The notes under the pieces were generated by a model that did no database searches, had not been told where the DNA came from, and saw only the letters and a list, made by a program, of their open reading frames with translations. The position numbers and the translations under genes were made by a program. A DNA stretch of 64,000 nt from Exiguobacterium flavidum (GTDB taxonomy: Bacteria; Bacillota; Bacilli; Exiguobacteriales; Exiguobacteriaceae): positions 39,499-103,498 of the forward strand of contig NZ_QPKS01000011.1 in the NCBI RefSeq assembly GCF_003344535.1, read 5' to 3'. This document shows positions 47,338-57,957 of this stretch, piece after piece (position 1 is the stretch's first letter; every line of letters begins with the position of its first letter).

Positions 47338-48129
47338 GTGACACGCCTCGCAACGGAAGACATCACGATCGGCTACGATGACCGCATCATCGTCAAAAAC
47401 TTGAGCGTCCAGATCCCGGATCAGCAGATCACGACGATTATCGGCGCGAACGGTTGCGGCAAGTCGACGCTGCTCAAGGCGATGACCCGCATCATCCCAC
47501 ACAAGTCCGGGACTGCCCTGCTCGACGGCAAGGACATCTCGCGCGAAGCGACGAAAGCGCTCGCCCGCAAGATGGCGATCCTGCCGCAGACACCGGAAAG
47601 CGCGAGCGGTCTTACCGTCTCCGAGCTCGTCTCGTACGGACGCTTCCCCTATCAGAAGGGATTCGGCCGCCTGACGAAGGAGGATTACGACATCATCGAC
47701 TGGGCGCTCCGGGCGACGGACACGTTCGACTATAAATACCGGCCGGTCGACGCGCTCTCAGGCGGACAGCGCCAGCGTGTCTGGATCGCGATGGCGCTCG
47801 CGCAGGAGACGGACATCATCTTCCTCGATGAACCGACGACCTATCTCGACCTCGCCCATCAGCTCGAGGTGCTCGAGCTGTTGCAGACGCTCAACCGGGA
47901 ACAGGGACGGACGATCATCATGGTGCTCCATGACCTGAACCAGGCCGCACGGTTCGCCGACTACTTGATCGCAATGAAGGACGGCGAGATCGTCAAGGCC
48001 GGCACGCCGGAAGAAGTCATCGAACAGGGCGTGCTCGCGCGCGTCTTCGAAATCGATGCGGAGATCGGACAGGACCCCCGGACCGGAAAACCGATGTGTT
48101 TGACCTATAACCTACTTAAAGGAGAATGA
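47338..48129 (+). CDS. Iron-siderophore ABC transporter, ATP-binding protein
   Basis: ATPase of 263 residues of the FecE/FhuC/YusV type. Walker A GANGCGKSTLL, signature ALSGGQRQRVWIAMALAQ, Walker B IIFLDEPTTYLDLAHQ and the switch in VLHDLNQAARFAD. The start is GTG at 47338 with AAAGGAGG; the frame upstream is open but runs through the Fur box. First gene of the uptake operon. Confidence 0.95.
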   Translation: MTRLATEDITIGYDDRIIVKNLSVQIPDQQITTIIGANGCGKSTLLKAMTRIIPHKSGTALLDGKDISREATKALARKMAILPQTPESASGLTVSELVSYGRFPYQKGFGRLTKEDYDIIDWALRATDTFDYKYRPVDALSGGQRQRVWIAMALAQETDIIFLDEPTTYLDLAHQLEVLELLQTLNREQGRTIIMVLHDLNQAARFADYLIAMKDGEIVKAGTPEEVIEQGVLARVFEIDAEIGQDPRTGKPMCLTYNLLKGE

Positions 48130-48131
48130 AC

Positions 48132-49046
48132 ATGAAGAAATTATTGTTGCCATTCCTACTCATCCTCGCGCTCGTCGTCAGCGGATGCGGGAACACGAAC
48201 GAGAAGAAGGAGGAATCCTCTTCGAACGCCAAGAAGACGATCACGTATAAATCAGAGACGGGCGACATCGAAGTCCCGGCAAACCCGAAACGCGTCGTCG
48301 TCCTCGCCTCGTTCACAGGAAACGTCCTGTCGCTCGGCGTGCCGCTCGTCGGCGTCGATTCGTTCTCTTCAGACAACCCGCGCTTCAAGTCTGCGCTCGA
48401 AGGCGTCGCGACGGTCTCGGAAGAGAATGTCGAGCAGGTCCTCGAACTCGAACCGGACTTGATCATCGGCTTCAACACGACGAAGAACATCGACAAGTTC
48501 AAGGAAATCGCACCGACCGTCACGTACACGTACGGCAAGGTCGACTACCTGACGCAGCACCTCGAGATCGGTAAACTCCTCAACAAGGAGAAGGAGGCGC
48601 AAGCATGGGTCGACGACTTCAAGGCACGCGCCGCTTCTGCCGGTGAGGAAATCAAGGCGAAGATCGGTGAGGACGCGACTGTGTCGGTCATCGAGAGCTT
48701 CGACAAGGACCTTTACGTCTTCGGCGACAACTGGGGCCGCGGCACGGAGATCCTCTATCAGGAGATGAAGCTCGCGATGCCGGAGAAGGTCAAGGAGATG
48801 GCACTCAAGGACGGTTACTACGCGCTTTCAGCCGAAGTCCTTCCTGACTTCGCAGGCGACTACGTCGTCTTCAGCAAAGGCGCTGAGGCGGACAACTCGT
48901 TCATGGAGACAGCGACATACAAGAACATCCCTGCGGTCAAGAACGGACGCGTCTTCGAAGTCGACTCGAAGGAGTTCTACTTCAACGATCCGCTCACGCT
49001 CGACTACCAGCTCGACTTCTTCAAGAAGAGCTTCCTCGGAGAATGA
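48132..49046 (+). CDS. Siderophore-binding lipoprotein
   Basis: Extracytoplasmic solute-binding protein of 304 residues. Lipobox LVVSGC with lipidated Cys near residue 19, then a FhuD/FpuA-type periplasmic-binding domain (NPKRVVVLASFTGNVLSLGVPLVGVD; EPDLIIGFN). Likely substrate is a hydroxamate or carboxylate siderophore, as for YfiY; the exact one cannot be told. A terminator hairpin follows, expected to keep this gene more highly expressed than the permeases. Confidence 0.92.
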   Translation: MKKLLLPFLLILALVVSGCGNTNEKKEESSSNAKKTITYKSETGDIEVPANPKRVVVLASFTGNVLSLGVPLVGVDSFSSDNPRFKSALEGVATVSEENVEQVLELEPDLIIGFNTTKNIDKFKEIAPTVTYTYGKVDYLTQHLEIGKLLNKEKEAQAWVDDFKARAASAGEEIKAKIGEDATVSVIESFDKDLYVFGDNWGRGTEILYQEMKLAMPEKVKEMALKDGYYALSAEVLPDFAGDYVVFSKGAEADNSFMETATYKNIPAVKNGRVFEVDSKEFYFNDPLTLDYQLDFFKKSFLGE

Positions 49047-49053
49047 TACAATG

Positions 49054-49083
49054 TGGAGGGGCTCTCAAGTCCCTCCTTTTTGA
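49054..49083 (+). terminator. Intra-operon attenuator after the binding-protein gene
   Basis: GGAGGG / CCCTCC arms with TTTTT; partial termination would reduce permease expression. Confidence 0.7.
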
Positions 49084-49115
49084 TTGTGACTACTTACTGA
49101 AAAGATGAGGTCCTC

Positions 49116-50105
49116 ATGACTAAGAAACCTGTTCACTTCACGATAAAACTATTGATTGGCTTCCTGATCTTCATCTCGGCCTTCCTTGCCGCGATGACGT
49201 TCGGTGCGGCCGATACCTCGTTCCGCGACGTCTTCTCGCTGCTCGAGACGGACAAGACGTCGACGATCCTGCGCGAGATCCGTCTGCCGCGCGAAGTCGC
49301 GGCCATCTTCGTCGGCGCCGGTCTCGGCGTTTCCGGCGCCATCATGCAGGCGATGACGCGCAATCCGCTCGCTGACCCCGGCCTGCTTGGCCTGTCCGCC
49401 GGCGCGAACGCCGCGCTCGCCTTGACGCTTGCCTTCCTCCCTGGCGTCAACTATTTCGGCATCATGGTCGCCTGCTTCGTCGGGGCTGCCTTCGGTGCAT
49501 TGCTCGTCTTCGGTATCGGCGCCGCGCGCCGAGGCGGCTTCTCGCCGATCCGGATCGTCCTCGCAGGTTCTGCCATCTCGGCCTTCCTCTATGCGATCGC
49601 TGAAGGAGTCGCCATCTTCTTCAAGCTGTCGAAGAACGTCTCGCAATGGACGTCAGGCGGACTCGTCGGCACGACGTGGGGACAGCTCCAGGTCATCATC
49701 CCGTTCATCCTGGCCGGAATCCTGATCGCCTTCTTCTTCTCGCGCCAGCTGACGATCCTCAGCCTGTCGGAAGAAGTCGCGCTCGGGCTCGGCCAGAACA
49801 TCGCCCGTATCAAGGGCATCCTGTACGTCGTCGTCATCCTGCTCGCAGGTGCTGCCGTCGCGCTCGTCGGCAACATGGCCTTCATCGGTCTGATGGTGCC
49901 GCATATCACGCGCGCGATCGTCGGGACGGACTACCGGTTCATCCTGCCGATGGCGACGCTCCTCGGCGCCTCGTTCATGCTGATCGCCGACACGGTCGGG
50001 CGGACGCTCAACGCGCCGTATGAGACGCCGGTCGCCGCGATCGTCGCGATGATCGGTCTCCCGTTCTTCCTCTTCGTCGTCCGAAAAGGAGGAATCACGG
50101 GATGA
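49116..50105 (+). CDS. FecCD-type siderophore permease, first subunit
   Basis: Integral membrane protein of 329 residues with about nine or ten helices. Family motif RLPREVAAIFVGAGLGVSGAIMQAMTRNPLADPGLLGLSAGAN is seen near 50-95 and the GLMVPHITRAIVGTDYRFILP ATPase-contact region near the C-terminus. It overlaps the second permease gene by four bases. Confidence 0.94.
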   Translation: MTKKPVHFTIKLLIGFLIFISAFLAAMTFGAADTSFRDVFSLLETDKTSTILREIRLPREVAAIFVGAGLGVSGAIMQAMTRNPLADPGLLGLSAGANAALALTLAFLPGVNYFGIMVACFVGAAFGALLVFGIGAARRGGFSPIRIVLAGSAISAFLYAIAEGVAIFFKLSKNVSQWTSGGLVGTTWGQLQVIIPFILAGILIAFFFSRQLTILSLSEEVALGLGQNIARIKGILYVVVILLAGAAVALVGNMAFIGLMVPHITRAIVGTDYRFILPMATLLGASFMLIADTVGRTLNAPYETPVAAIVAMIGLPFFLFVVRKGGITG

Positions 50106-51106
50106 ATCCTTCAGCTCTTCGCAGACAGCGCCTGCTTCTCGTGTCGTTTTTCCTGCTGTTGCTCGGGACGATCATCGTCGGGACGGGAATCGGTCCCGCC
50201 TCGCTGTCGTTCGACCGGCTCCTGCCGACACTGCTCGGCAATGGGACGTTCAAGGAGGATTTCATCCTCTTCTCGATCCGTCTGCCACGGATCATCATCA
50301 CGGTACTCGCCGGGATGGCGCTTGCCCTGTCCGGTGCGATCCTGCAGGGTGTGACGCGCAACGAACTGGCCGACCCCGGTATCATCGGCATCAATAGCGG
50401 CGCCGGTGCTGCGATCGCCCTGTTCTATCTCTACTTCCCGGTCGACGCAGGCGCGTTCATCTATCTCCTGCCGCTCGTCGCCTTCGCCGGCGCCCTCCTG
50501 ACCGCGACCGCCATCTACTTCGCCGCGCACGACAAACGCTTCGGCCTGCAGCCCGTCCGGCTCGTCTTGACCGGGGTCGGCTTCTCGCTCGCCTTGTCCG
50601 GCTTGATGATCGTCCTCATCTCGTCGGCCGACCGGCGGAAGGTCGACTTCATCGCGAAATGGCTCGCCGGCAATGTCTGGGGGACGGACTGGCCGTTCAT
50701 CCTCGCGCTCTTGCCATGGCTCGTCGTGCTGTTCCCGTTCGCGCTCTATAAGGCGAACCGGCTCAACCTGCTCGCGCTGAACGAACCGGTCGCGATCGGC
50801 GTCGGCGTCAACGTCGCGCGAGAGCGGATCGTTCTGCTGCTCGCGGCCGTCGCCCTTGCAGCAGCCGCTGTCTCCGTGACCGGCGGAATCAGTTTCGTCG
50901 GTCTGATGGCGCCGCATATCGCCCGCGCCCTCGTCGGTCCACGTCATCAGCTGTTCCTGCCGATCGCTGTCCTGATCGGCGGCTGGCTGCTCGTGTTCGC
51001 CGATACGATCGGGCGAAATATCGCATCTCCGGACGGCGTCCCCGCTGGAATCGTCGTCGCGCTGATCGGCGCACCATACTTCCTGTACCTGCTGCTCAAA
51101 CGCTGA
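50102..51106 (+). CDS. FecCD-type siderophore permease, second subunit
   Basis: Partner permease of 334 residues with the same motifs (RLPRIIITVLAGMALALSGAILQGVTRNELADPGIIGINSGAGA; GLMAPHIARALVGPRHQLFLPIAVL). ATGA overlap with the first subunit means strict co-translation. The heterodimer resembles YfiZ-YfhA of B. subtilis. Confidence 0.94.
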   Translation: MNPSALRRQRLLLVSFFLLLLGTIIVGTGIGPASLSFDRLLPTLLGNGTFKEDFILFSIRLPRIIITVLAGMALALSGAILQGVTRNELADPGIIGINSGAGAAIALFYLYFPVDAGAFIYLLPLVAFAGALLTATAIYFAAHDKRFGLQPVRLVLTGVGFSLALSGLMIVLISSADRRKVDFIAKWLAGNVWGTDWPFILALLPWLVVLFPFALYKANRLNLLALNEPVAIGVGVNVARERIVLLLAAVALAAAAVSVTGGISFVGLMAPHIARALVGPRHQLFLPIAVLIGGWLLVFADTIGRNIASPDGVPAGIVVALIGAPYFLYLLLKR

Positions 51107-51112
51107 AACGAA

Positions 51113-51165
51113 CAAGAACCGCGCTTTGCTTCCTTTATTCAAGGAGGCAGGGCACGGTTCTTTTG
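51113..51165. terminator. Bidirectional terminator
   Basis: AAGAACCG...GCTTCC / GGAGGC...CGGTTCTT arms with T-rich flanks, end of the siderophore operon. Confidence 0.8.
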
Positions 51166-51324
51166 CTATCTTGATATCTCGAGCACGATCGTCGCGATAT
51201 AGTAGACGATCAACGCGAACGGGACGGCCGCCAGGATGATCAGCGGCCATTTGCGGTCCTTGATGCCGAGGATAAGCAACACGAGCGAGGCGATCAGGGC
51301 GATCACCGTCGTGAACGGGTTCAT
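51166..51324 (-). CDS. Small two-helix membrane protein
   Basis: A 52-residue frame too short for usual gene calling: MNPFTTVIALIASLVLL, then a KDRKW turn, then a second hydrophobic stretch ending VLEISR. Two clear membrane segments with a basic loop (positive-inside) and an AAAGGATGGATGGAG site before ATG support it. It lies between two terminators. Function unknown. Confidence 0.65.
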   Translation of the reverse strand: MNPFTTVIALIASLVLLILGIKDRKWPLIILAAVPFALIVYYIATIVLEISR

Positions 51325-51446
51325 CTCCATCCATCCTTTCTGACGTCAGGTCTTTCCATGATTTTCCCTGACTCGCACACCCCGAAACTTCCCGCGGCAC
51401 TTCCTCATCCGCTCGAAGGCGGACCGGCGCGTTCCTTATCGCAGAC

Positions 51447-51479
51447 AAAAAAAGCCACCTTCCCAGTTGGAAAGGTGGT
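51447..51479 (-). terminator. Terminator of tRNA-Ala
   Basis: CCACCTTTCC / GGGAAGGTGG arms around AACT with a seven-base T-run on the minus strand. Confidence 0.88.
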
Positions 51480-51483
51480 GGTA

Positions 51484-51556
51484 TGGAGACTATCGGGATC
51501 GAACCGACGACCTCTACGCTGCCAGCGTAGCGCTCTCCCAGCTGAGCTAAGCCCCC
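51484..51556 (-). tRNA. tRNA-Ala (GGC)
   Basis: Cloverleaf of 73 bases with GGGGGCT acceptor arm, D loop AGCTGGGAGAG, anticodon loop CTGGCAG (anticodon GGC) and TTCGATCC T-loop. The 3' CCA is not encoded and must be added. Confidence 0.95.
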
Positions 51557-51599
51557 GTGCTATCTCCATTGTACGGAAACCCTTTCATTTTTGCAATAT

Positions 51600-51636
51600 A
51601 CAAAAAGCGGATCCTCAAGAAAAAGGATCCGCCCAC
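51600..51636 (-). terminator. Terminator of tatC
   Basis: GCGGATCC / GGATCCGC arms with TTTTTG on the minus strand. Confidence 0.85.
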
Positions 51637-51655
51637 CGCCTCCCCTCAGGCGATG

Positions 51656-52435
51656 TCATGTATTGAGTTCTCGCATCATATCCGTCTGACGTGCGATTTC
51701 CGCTTCACGCTCCGCGATCAGCACCTTCTTATACGTCCGCCCCGAGATCAGGATGCTGATCTCATAGAGCAGGAAGAGCGGGACCGACACCATGAAGTGC
51801 GACGTCAAGTCCGGCGGCGAAATCAGCGCCGCGATCACGAACAGCGCGAAGTAGGCATACTTGCGGTTCTTCCGCATGAACTGCGGCGTGATCAGACCGA
51901 GCCGTGTCAAAAACATCGTCACGACCGGCAGCTGGAAGAGCAGACCGAACGGAATCGTCAGGCGAAGCAGGAAGCCGAAGTAATTCTCGACACCGATCAC
52001 CTGATTGATGCCGAGCTCCTCTCCGAGCTCCGTCGAGATACCGAGCAGAAACGGCAGGAGCCAGAAGTAGGCGAACGCCACGCCGCCGAGGAACAGGAAG
52101 AAGATGACCGGGATGTACGTCAGCGTCGCCCGCTGCTCCTTCTGGAACAAACCCGGACGGATGAACGCCCAGAGCTGATACATCCAGAACGGCGACGCGA
52201 GCACGAGTGCGATCACGAACGCGAGGTTCAGATAGAGCATCAGCGGGTCCGCCACGTTGAACGCGTTCAATCCGATGCCGAGGTCCTCGAGATCCGATTT
52301 CAGGAAGTGGATCAACGGCTTGACGAGTTTGAAAGCGGCGAAGAAGAATACGACGACGATGACGACGGACCAGATGATCCGTTTCCGGAGCTCCTCAAGA
52401 TGCGATGTCACTGATTGTTCTTGATCGATCGCCAT
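51656..52435 (-). CDS. tatC: Sec-independent translocase TatC
   Basis: Membrane protein of 259 residues with six helices that recognises twin-arginine signal peptides. SHLEELRKRI N-terminal motif, LNLAFVIALVLASPFWMYQLWAFIRPGL and the ALISPPD near the end are typical TatC features. It follows tatA after seven bases and forms the minimal TatAC pair of Bacillota. Confidence 0.95.
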   Translation of the reverse strand: MAIDQEQSVTSHLEELRKRIIWSVVIVVVFFFAAFKLVKPLIHFLKSDLEDLGIGLNAFNVADPLMLYLNLAFVIALVLASPFWMYQLWAFIRPGLFQKEQRATLTYIPVIFFLFLGGVAFAYFWLLPFLLGISTELGEELGINQVIGVENYFGFLLRLTIPFGLLFQLPVVTMFLTRLGLITPQFMRKNRKYAYFALFVIAALISPPDLTSHFMVSVPLFLLYEISILISGRTYKKVLIAEREAEIARQTDMMRELNT

Positions 52436-52442
52436 GATTCAC

Positions 52443-52649
52443 TCACTTCTCTTTCGGTTCTTCCTTTTTGTCCTTATCGTGATCGTCCATCAGACTCGTC
52501 GTCGCGCTCTTGAATTCCTTGAGCGTCTGACCAGCCGCACGGCCGAGTTCAGGCAATTTCTTTGGTCCAAAGATGATGAAGGCGACGCCGAGGATCAGGA
52601 TGGCGCTACCAGGTCCGATGAATCCGATTGTAGGCAGGATAAACTCCAT
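52443..52649 (-). CDS. tatA: Sec-independent translocase TatA
   Basis: Pore-forming subunit of 68 residues: one membrane helix, [21 protein letters not shown] amphipathic helix and an acidic/basic tail. The FGPKKLPE motif is diagnostic. Its ATG overlaps the rex stop by one base (TAATG). Confidence 0.95.
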   Translation of the reverse strand: MEFILPTIGFIGPGSAILILGVAFIIFGPKKLPELGRAAGQTLKEFKSATTSLMDDHDKDKKEEPKEK

Positions 52650-53308
52650 TACGATTTCACTCCTTCAGGTGTTTGCGAATAATGCTTCATGAAATAGACT
52701 AACGACTGCAATTCGATCGACAGGTCGATGTGGTGCACACGGACGTGCGCAGGCACATTGAGCCGAGCTGGCGTGAAATTCAAAATACCTGTCACGCCGT
52801 AGGAGACCAACTCATCCGCCACTGACTGCGCGAACTGGGCCGGCACCGTCAGGATCGCGACGTCGACGTTGTTCGCCTTGATTTGTTCCTCCATGTCCGA
52901 GACATGGTAGATCGGCACGTCCTGTGTCGTTTGGCCGACCTTCGTCTCGTCCGCGTCGAACGCGACGACGATACGTGTACTATTATTCTTCAAAAAATTA
53001 TAATTTGCAAACGCTGTCCCGAGATGTCCGACCCCGATGAGCGCCACGTTCGTCACTTCATCCTGACTGAGTGTCTTCCGGAAGAAGGTAAGCAGGTGCT
53101 GGACGTTATATCCATACCCCTTCTTGCCGAGTGCTCCGAAATAGGAGAAATCCCGACGGATCGTCGCCGAATCGACCTTGACCGCCTCGCTCAGCTCAGC
53201 TGACGATACGCGGAGTTTTCCCGAATTGTACAGACTCTGGATGAAACGGTAGTAAAGCGGAAGCCGCTTCGCCGTCGCCTGTGGAATTTTCGCCTCTTGG
53301 CTGCTCAT
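52649..53308 (-). CDS. rex: Redox-sensing repressor Rex
   Basis: Regulator of 219 residues: N-terminal winged helix ([27 protein letters not shown]...RRDFSYFG), Rossmann domain binding NADH ([15 protein letters not shown]) and a C-terminal domain-swapped helix ([19 protein letters not shown]). It represses fermentation and respiration genes when NADH is low. A Rex-like site lies in its own upstream region. Confidence 0.96.
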   Translation of the reverse strand: MSSQEAKIPQATAKRLPLYYRFIQSLYNSGKLRVSSAELSEAVKVDSATIRRDFSYFGALGKKGYGYNVQHLLTFFRKTLSQDEVTNVALIGVGHLGTAFANYNFLKNNSTRIVVAFDADETKVGQTTQDVPIYHVSDMEEQIKANNVDVAILTVPAQFAQSVADELVSYGVTGILNFTPARLNVPAHVRVHHIDLSIELQSLVYFMKHYSQTPEGVKS

Positions 53309-53377
53309 ACTGCACTGCCCCCTTCAGCCGCCCGATAGCGGCTACCAAATCGATACATACAATAGTACTCAACTTGA

Positions 53378-53395
53378 TTGTAAACCACTTCACAT
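53378..53395. promoter_or_regulatory. Candidate Rex operator
   Basis: TTGTAAACCACTTCACAT, against consensus TTGTGAANNNNTTCACAA with two mismatches, between divergent rex and the ABC-F gene. Confidence 0.55.
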
Positions 53396-53472
53396 ATACT
53401 CACAAACAATATATCCGCAAGACTGACCGCTTTTTTTCATGCTACACTTAAGGGTGGAAGGATGGATGACAG

Positions 53473-55370
<1,898 letters not shown>

Positions 55371-55374
<4 letters not shown>

Positions 55375-55790
55375 GAACGCGCGCCTTCTTCATCAACCTG
55401 ATCCAGGGCCTGCTCTCGGGCGTCCTCTACTTCGTCCCGCTCTATGCCGACTACGTGACGGTGTTCATCCGGCCGAACGCCTTCAACCCCGTCTACTTCC
55501 TGTTCATTTTGATCGCCTGCATGATCGGGCTCGTCATCCAGACGTGGAGCGGACTCCTGACGAGCCTGTTGTCCGGTCTGTTCTGTACGCTCGTCGCCGT
55601 CCAGTTCTTCGTCGCGACGAGCGAGCCGATCATCATCGAATACTATAGCCCGTTCACGCCGACGATCGCCTTCCTCCTCGGAAGCGTCGGGATTTTCGCC
55701 GCAAGCATACTGATCTACCTCATCGAAGGATACCGGCTCGAGCGCCGGCCGATGATGGAAGACATTAAAACGGACCGCCTTCTCGATTGA
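55371..55790 (+). CDS. Membrane protein, unknown, coupled to the ABC-F gene
   Basis: A 139-residue protein with four predicted helices (about 7-29, 41-61, 65-85, 95-118) and a basic tail. ATGA overlap with the ABC-F gene implies co-translation. No family recognised; Leu/Ile/Val/Phe content is high. It may serve the ABC-F gene product or simply share its promoter. Confidence 0.75.
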
Positions 55791-55808
55791 GAAAGCGGTC
55801 CTATTTTC
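55769..55808. terminator. Bidirectional terminator
   Basis: GGACCGCCTTCTC / GAGAAAGCGGTCC arms and TATTTTC tail. Confidence 0.8.
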
Positions 55809-55812
55809 GTCG

Positions 55813-56406
55813 TCATTTCATCGGGCGCGGGATCGTAAAAATCTCCCCGATCGTCCCGTAGTCGTGTCCTGCGAGCCGCGAGACCGGTTCAAGTGCTGTC
55901 GCGTCGATCCGGTAGTCACTGACGAGATCGTCATCGATATGATAGCGTATGACCTCACCGACGAGCAGGTCGGAGGAAGCGAGCGCCAAATGGTCGGTCA
56001 GGCGCATCTCGAAGCGGATCTTCGCCTCCCGGATGCCGGGTACGACGACGACGTCACTGTCCGCGAGCGTCAAGTTCGTCCGGGAGAGCTCGCTCTCGCC
56101 CGGCGGAAGCGGTGCTGCCGTCTCGTTGACGTCGTGGGTGATGTCGCGGCTGACGATCTGAATGACATATTCTTTCGTCTCGAGAATATTTCGCGCCGTG
56201 TCCTTCCGCCCGCCGTTTTGATGCTGGACGGCGACGACGAGCTGTGGCGGATCATTCGAGGCGACGGTGAAGAACGAGAACGGCGCCGCGTTGACGACGC
56301 CATCCTTGTCCATGGATGTGATGAAGGCGATCGGCCGCGGTATGACGCTGCCGATCAACAGCTTGTAGTTTTCTTTCGGCGATAACTCCGTCGGATCGAA
56401 ATCCAT
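55813..56406 (-). CDS. Flavin reductase-like protein (FMN-binding split barrel)
   Basis: A 197-residue protein of the flavoprotein-oxygenase/DIM6 group: IGSVIPRPIAFITSMDKDGVVNAAPFSFFTVASNDPP is the FMN-binding segment, and KEYVIQIVSRDI and HDVNETAAPLPPG the family core. Substrate unknown. The ATG at 56406 has AGGAGG. It lies 18 bases after doxX and is probably co-transcribed, so it may share HxlR control. Confidence 0.88.
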   Translation of the reverse strand: MDFDPTELSPKENYKLLIGSVIPRPIAFITSMDKDGVVNAAPFSFFTVASNDPPQLVVAVQHQNGGRKDTARNILETKEYVIQIVSRDITHDVNETAAPLPPGESELSRTNLTLADSDVVVVPGIREAKIRFEMRLTDHLALASSDLLVGEVIRYHIDDDLVSDYRIDATALEPVSRLAGHDYGTIGEIFTIPRPMK

Positions 56407-56424
56407 CAAAAGTCCTCCTGTCGA

Positions 56425-56823
56425 TCACCCGACGAGTGCAGCGAGTGAATAATCTCCTGCGCCGATCATCGCGACACCGAGTGCGATGACGATGAGCGCC
56501 ATGTTGTATTCATACCCGTTGGCAGTCGCCCAGTAACCGTTCGTCCCGTGCACCTTGAAGATTGCGATGAGCATCGAGCCGATGATCAGGATCGCAGCGA
56601 TCCAGAGGAACAATCCTGACGCGAAGAGCAGACCGCCGACGAGTTCGGTGATACCCGCGAGGAGCGCGAGTGCCTTACCCGGTTTCATCCCGATCGATTC
56701 GAACCAGCCGCCCGTCCCTTCGATGCCGTAGCCGCCGAACCAGCCGAACAATTTTTGTGTACCGTGAGCGGCGAACGTCAAGCCGATCACCAAGCGAATA
56801 ATGAAGAGTCCTAGATCCATCAT
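56425..56823 (-). CDS. DoxX-family membrane protein
   Basis: Protein of 132 residues with four helices. FAAHGTQKLFGWFGGYGIEGTGGWFESIGM and ELVGGLLFASGLFLWIA are typical of DoxX/DoxD. In relatives DoxX proteins pair with redox stress systems. It starts near one of three operator copies and diverges from an HxlR regulator. Confidence 0.9.
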   Translation of the reverse strand: MMDLGLFIIRLVIGLTFAAHGTQKLFGWFGGYGIEGTGGWFESIGMKPGKALALLAGITELVGGLLFASGLFLWIAAILIIGSMLIAIFKVHGTNGYWATANGYEYNMALIVIALGVAMIGAGDYSLAALVG

Positions 56824-56856
56824 TTTGTACTACCACCTTTACTTATTGTTTTTCAA

Positions 56857-56944
56857 TTACTTTTAGTAACCTTTAATTCAATATAGACTAACACTTACTA
56901 AAAGTAAACAACTTTGTTTTAATTCTTTTTGTTACTTAAAGTAA
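56857..56944. promoter_or_regulatory. Three evenly spaced operator copies TTACT-N3-AGTAA
   Basis: Copies at 56857-56869, 56895-56907 and 56932-56944, starting 38 and 37 bases apart, all with identical half-sites. They fill the gap between doxX and the hxlR-type gene, so they are the likely binding sites of that regulator. Confidence 0.8.
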
Positions 56945-57004
56945 AATAATTCGTATTTCCTATAGAAAGCGGGTATACTAGTCTCATAAGAAAGGGTGAA
57001 AGCT

Positions 57005-57325
57005 ATGGAAAAGACACTCGTCTCCCCAGCGCTTTGTCCTAGGGTCGAACATGCCTTCGAAATTCTCGGAAAGAAATGGACAGGTCTCATTCTGCGCCAT
57101 CTCCTGACGAGCACCTGCCGATTCAACGAGATTCAATCGGCCATCCCGGAGCTCTCGGGCCGCATGTTGACGGAACGGATGAAGGAACTGGAAGAGGAAG
57201 GCATCGTCGAGCGGACTGTCATCCCGGCGCGGCCGATTAAGATCCAGTACAGCTTGACGCAAAAAGGGCGCGACCTCGAACCGGTCATCCGGTCAATCGA
57301 GGAATGGGCCGAAAAACAGGACTAA
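57005..57325 (+). CDS. HxlR-family transcriptional regulator
   Basis: A 106-residue winged-helix protein. CPRVEHAFEILGKKWTGLILRHLL, FNEIQSAIPELSGRMLTERMKELEEEGIVER and YSLTQKGRDLEPVI are HxlR/MarR-like signatures. A single Cys near residue 12 (CPR motif) is the thiol sensed by redox-responsive HxlR proteins such as HypR and YodB. ATG at 57005 has AAAGGG. Divergent from doxX and presumably its regulator. Confidence 0.92.
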   Translation: MEKTLVSPALCPRVEHAFEILGKKWTGLILRHLLTSTCRFNEIQSAIPELSGRMLTERMKELEEEGIVERTVIPARPIKIQYSLTQKGRDLEPVIRSIEEWAEKQD

Positions 57326-57327
57326 CA

Positions 57328-57364
57328 AAGAAGCGGCGACCGCGAAGGTCACCGCTTCTTTGCT
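57328..57364. terminator. Bidirectional terminator
   Basis: AAGAAGCGGCGACC / GGTCACCGCTTCTT arms around GCGAA. Confidence 0.88.
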
Positions 57365-57368
57365 GTAT

Positions 57369-57938
57369 TCAATAGTTCGACAGACGGGAGTATCCTTTTT
57401 TGAACAGGTCGAGCTTGATCCCGTCCTCTCCCTCGATGAAGAAGAGGTATTCGTTCTGGTCTACGTCCTTGTAGAACACCTTGTACAAGGTCAGATCGCG
57501 CTCCTTGCCGTTCTCCGTCCAAGTCGCGTCATGAGTCGAGATGACTTCCGCCTTGATCTGCTCCTTGTCGAGCTCGTCGACGAGCGGCTGGAGAGACGCC
57601 TTCTCGTCAGCCGTCGCAGGCTTGCCGGGAGCGATCGTGAAGAAGTCCGCGCTCGCCTTGTTCGTCAGACCATATTTCCGGTCGACGATGACGACGCTCT
57701 CGACCTTGCCGCTCTCCGTCTCATCATATGCATAGAGCTGTTCGACTTTCGTGTTCGTACCTTCCACCCGCCCGATTTGATAGAGCGGCTCATGCTTCGT
57801 GTTCGCCTCGACAGCTTTCGTCTCCGGAACACGTTCTTCCGTATAGGCGACTTGGTAGGCTTTGACGATTTCACGGATTTGGAGCCCGGTCGCTGCGATG
57901 GCGAGCAGACCGAGCGCTAAGATGATCGCTTTCTTCAT
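57369..57938 (-). CDS. Unknown membrane-anchored protein
   Basis: A 189-residue protein with an N-terminal membrane anchor (about 3-19, MKKAIILALGLLAIAATG) and an outer or cytoplasmic soluble part with no recognised domain; ends in GYSRLSNY. It lies 19 bases downstream of tsaD and probably ends the t6A operon. No catalytic motif seen. Confidence 0.72.
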   Translation of the reverse strand: MKKAIILALGLLAIAATGLQIREIVKAYQVAYTEERVPETKAVEANTKHEPLYQIGRVEGTNTKVEQLYAYDETESGKVESVVIVDRKYGLTNKASADFFTIAPGKPATADEKASLQPLVDELDKEQIKAEVISTHDATWTENGKERDLTLYKVFYKDVDQNEYLFFIEGEDGIKLDLFKKGYSRLSNY

Positions 57939-57957
57939 TTGATTTCCCCCATAGTCA

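Noticed and set aside
50111..51448. 445-residue minus-strand open frame opposite the second FecCD permease
   Set aside because: Highly charged, low-complexity translation typical of the antisense of GC-rich membrane genes; no ribosome site or family match.
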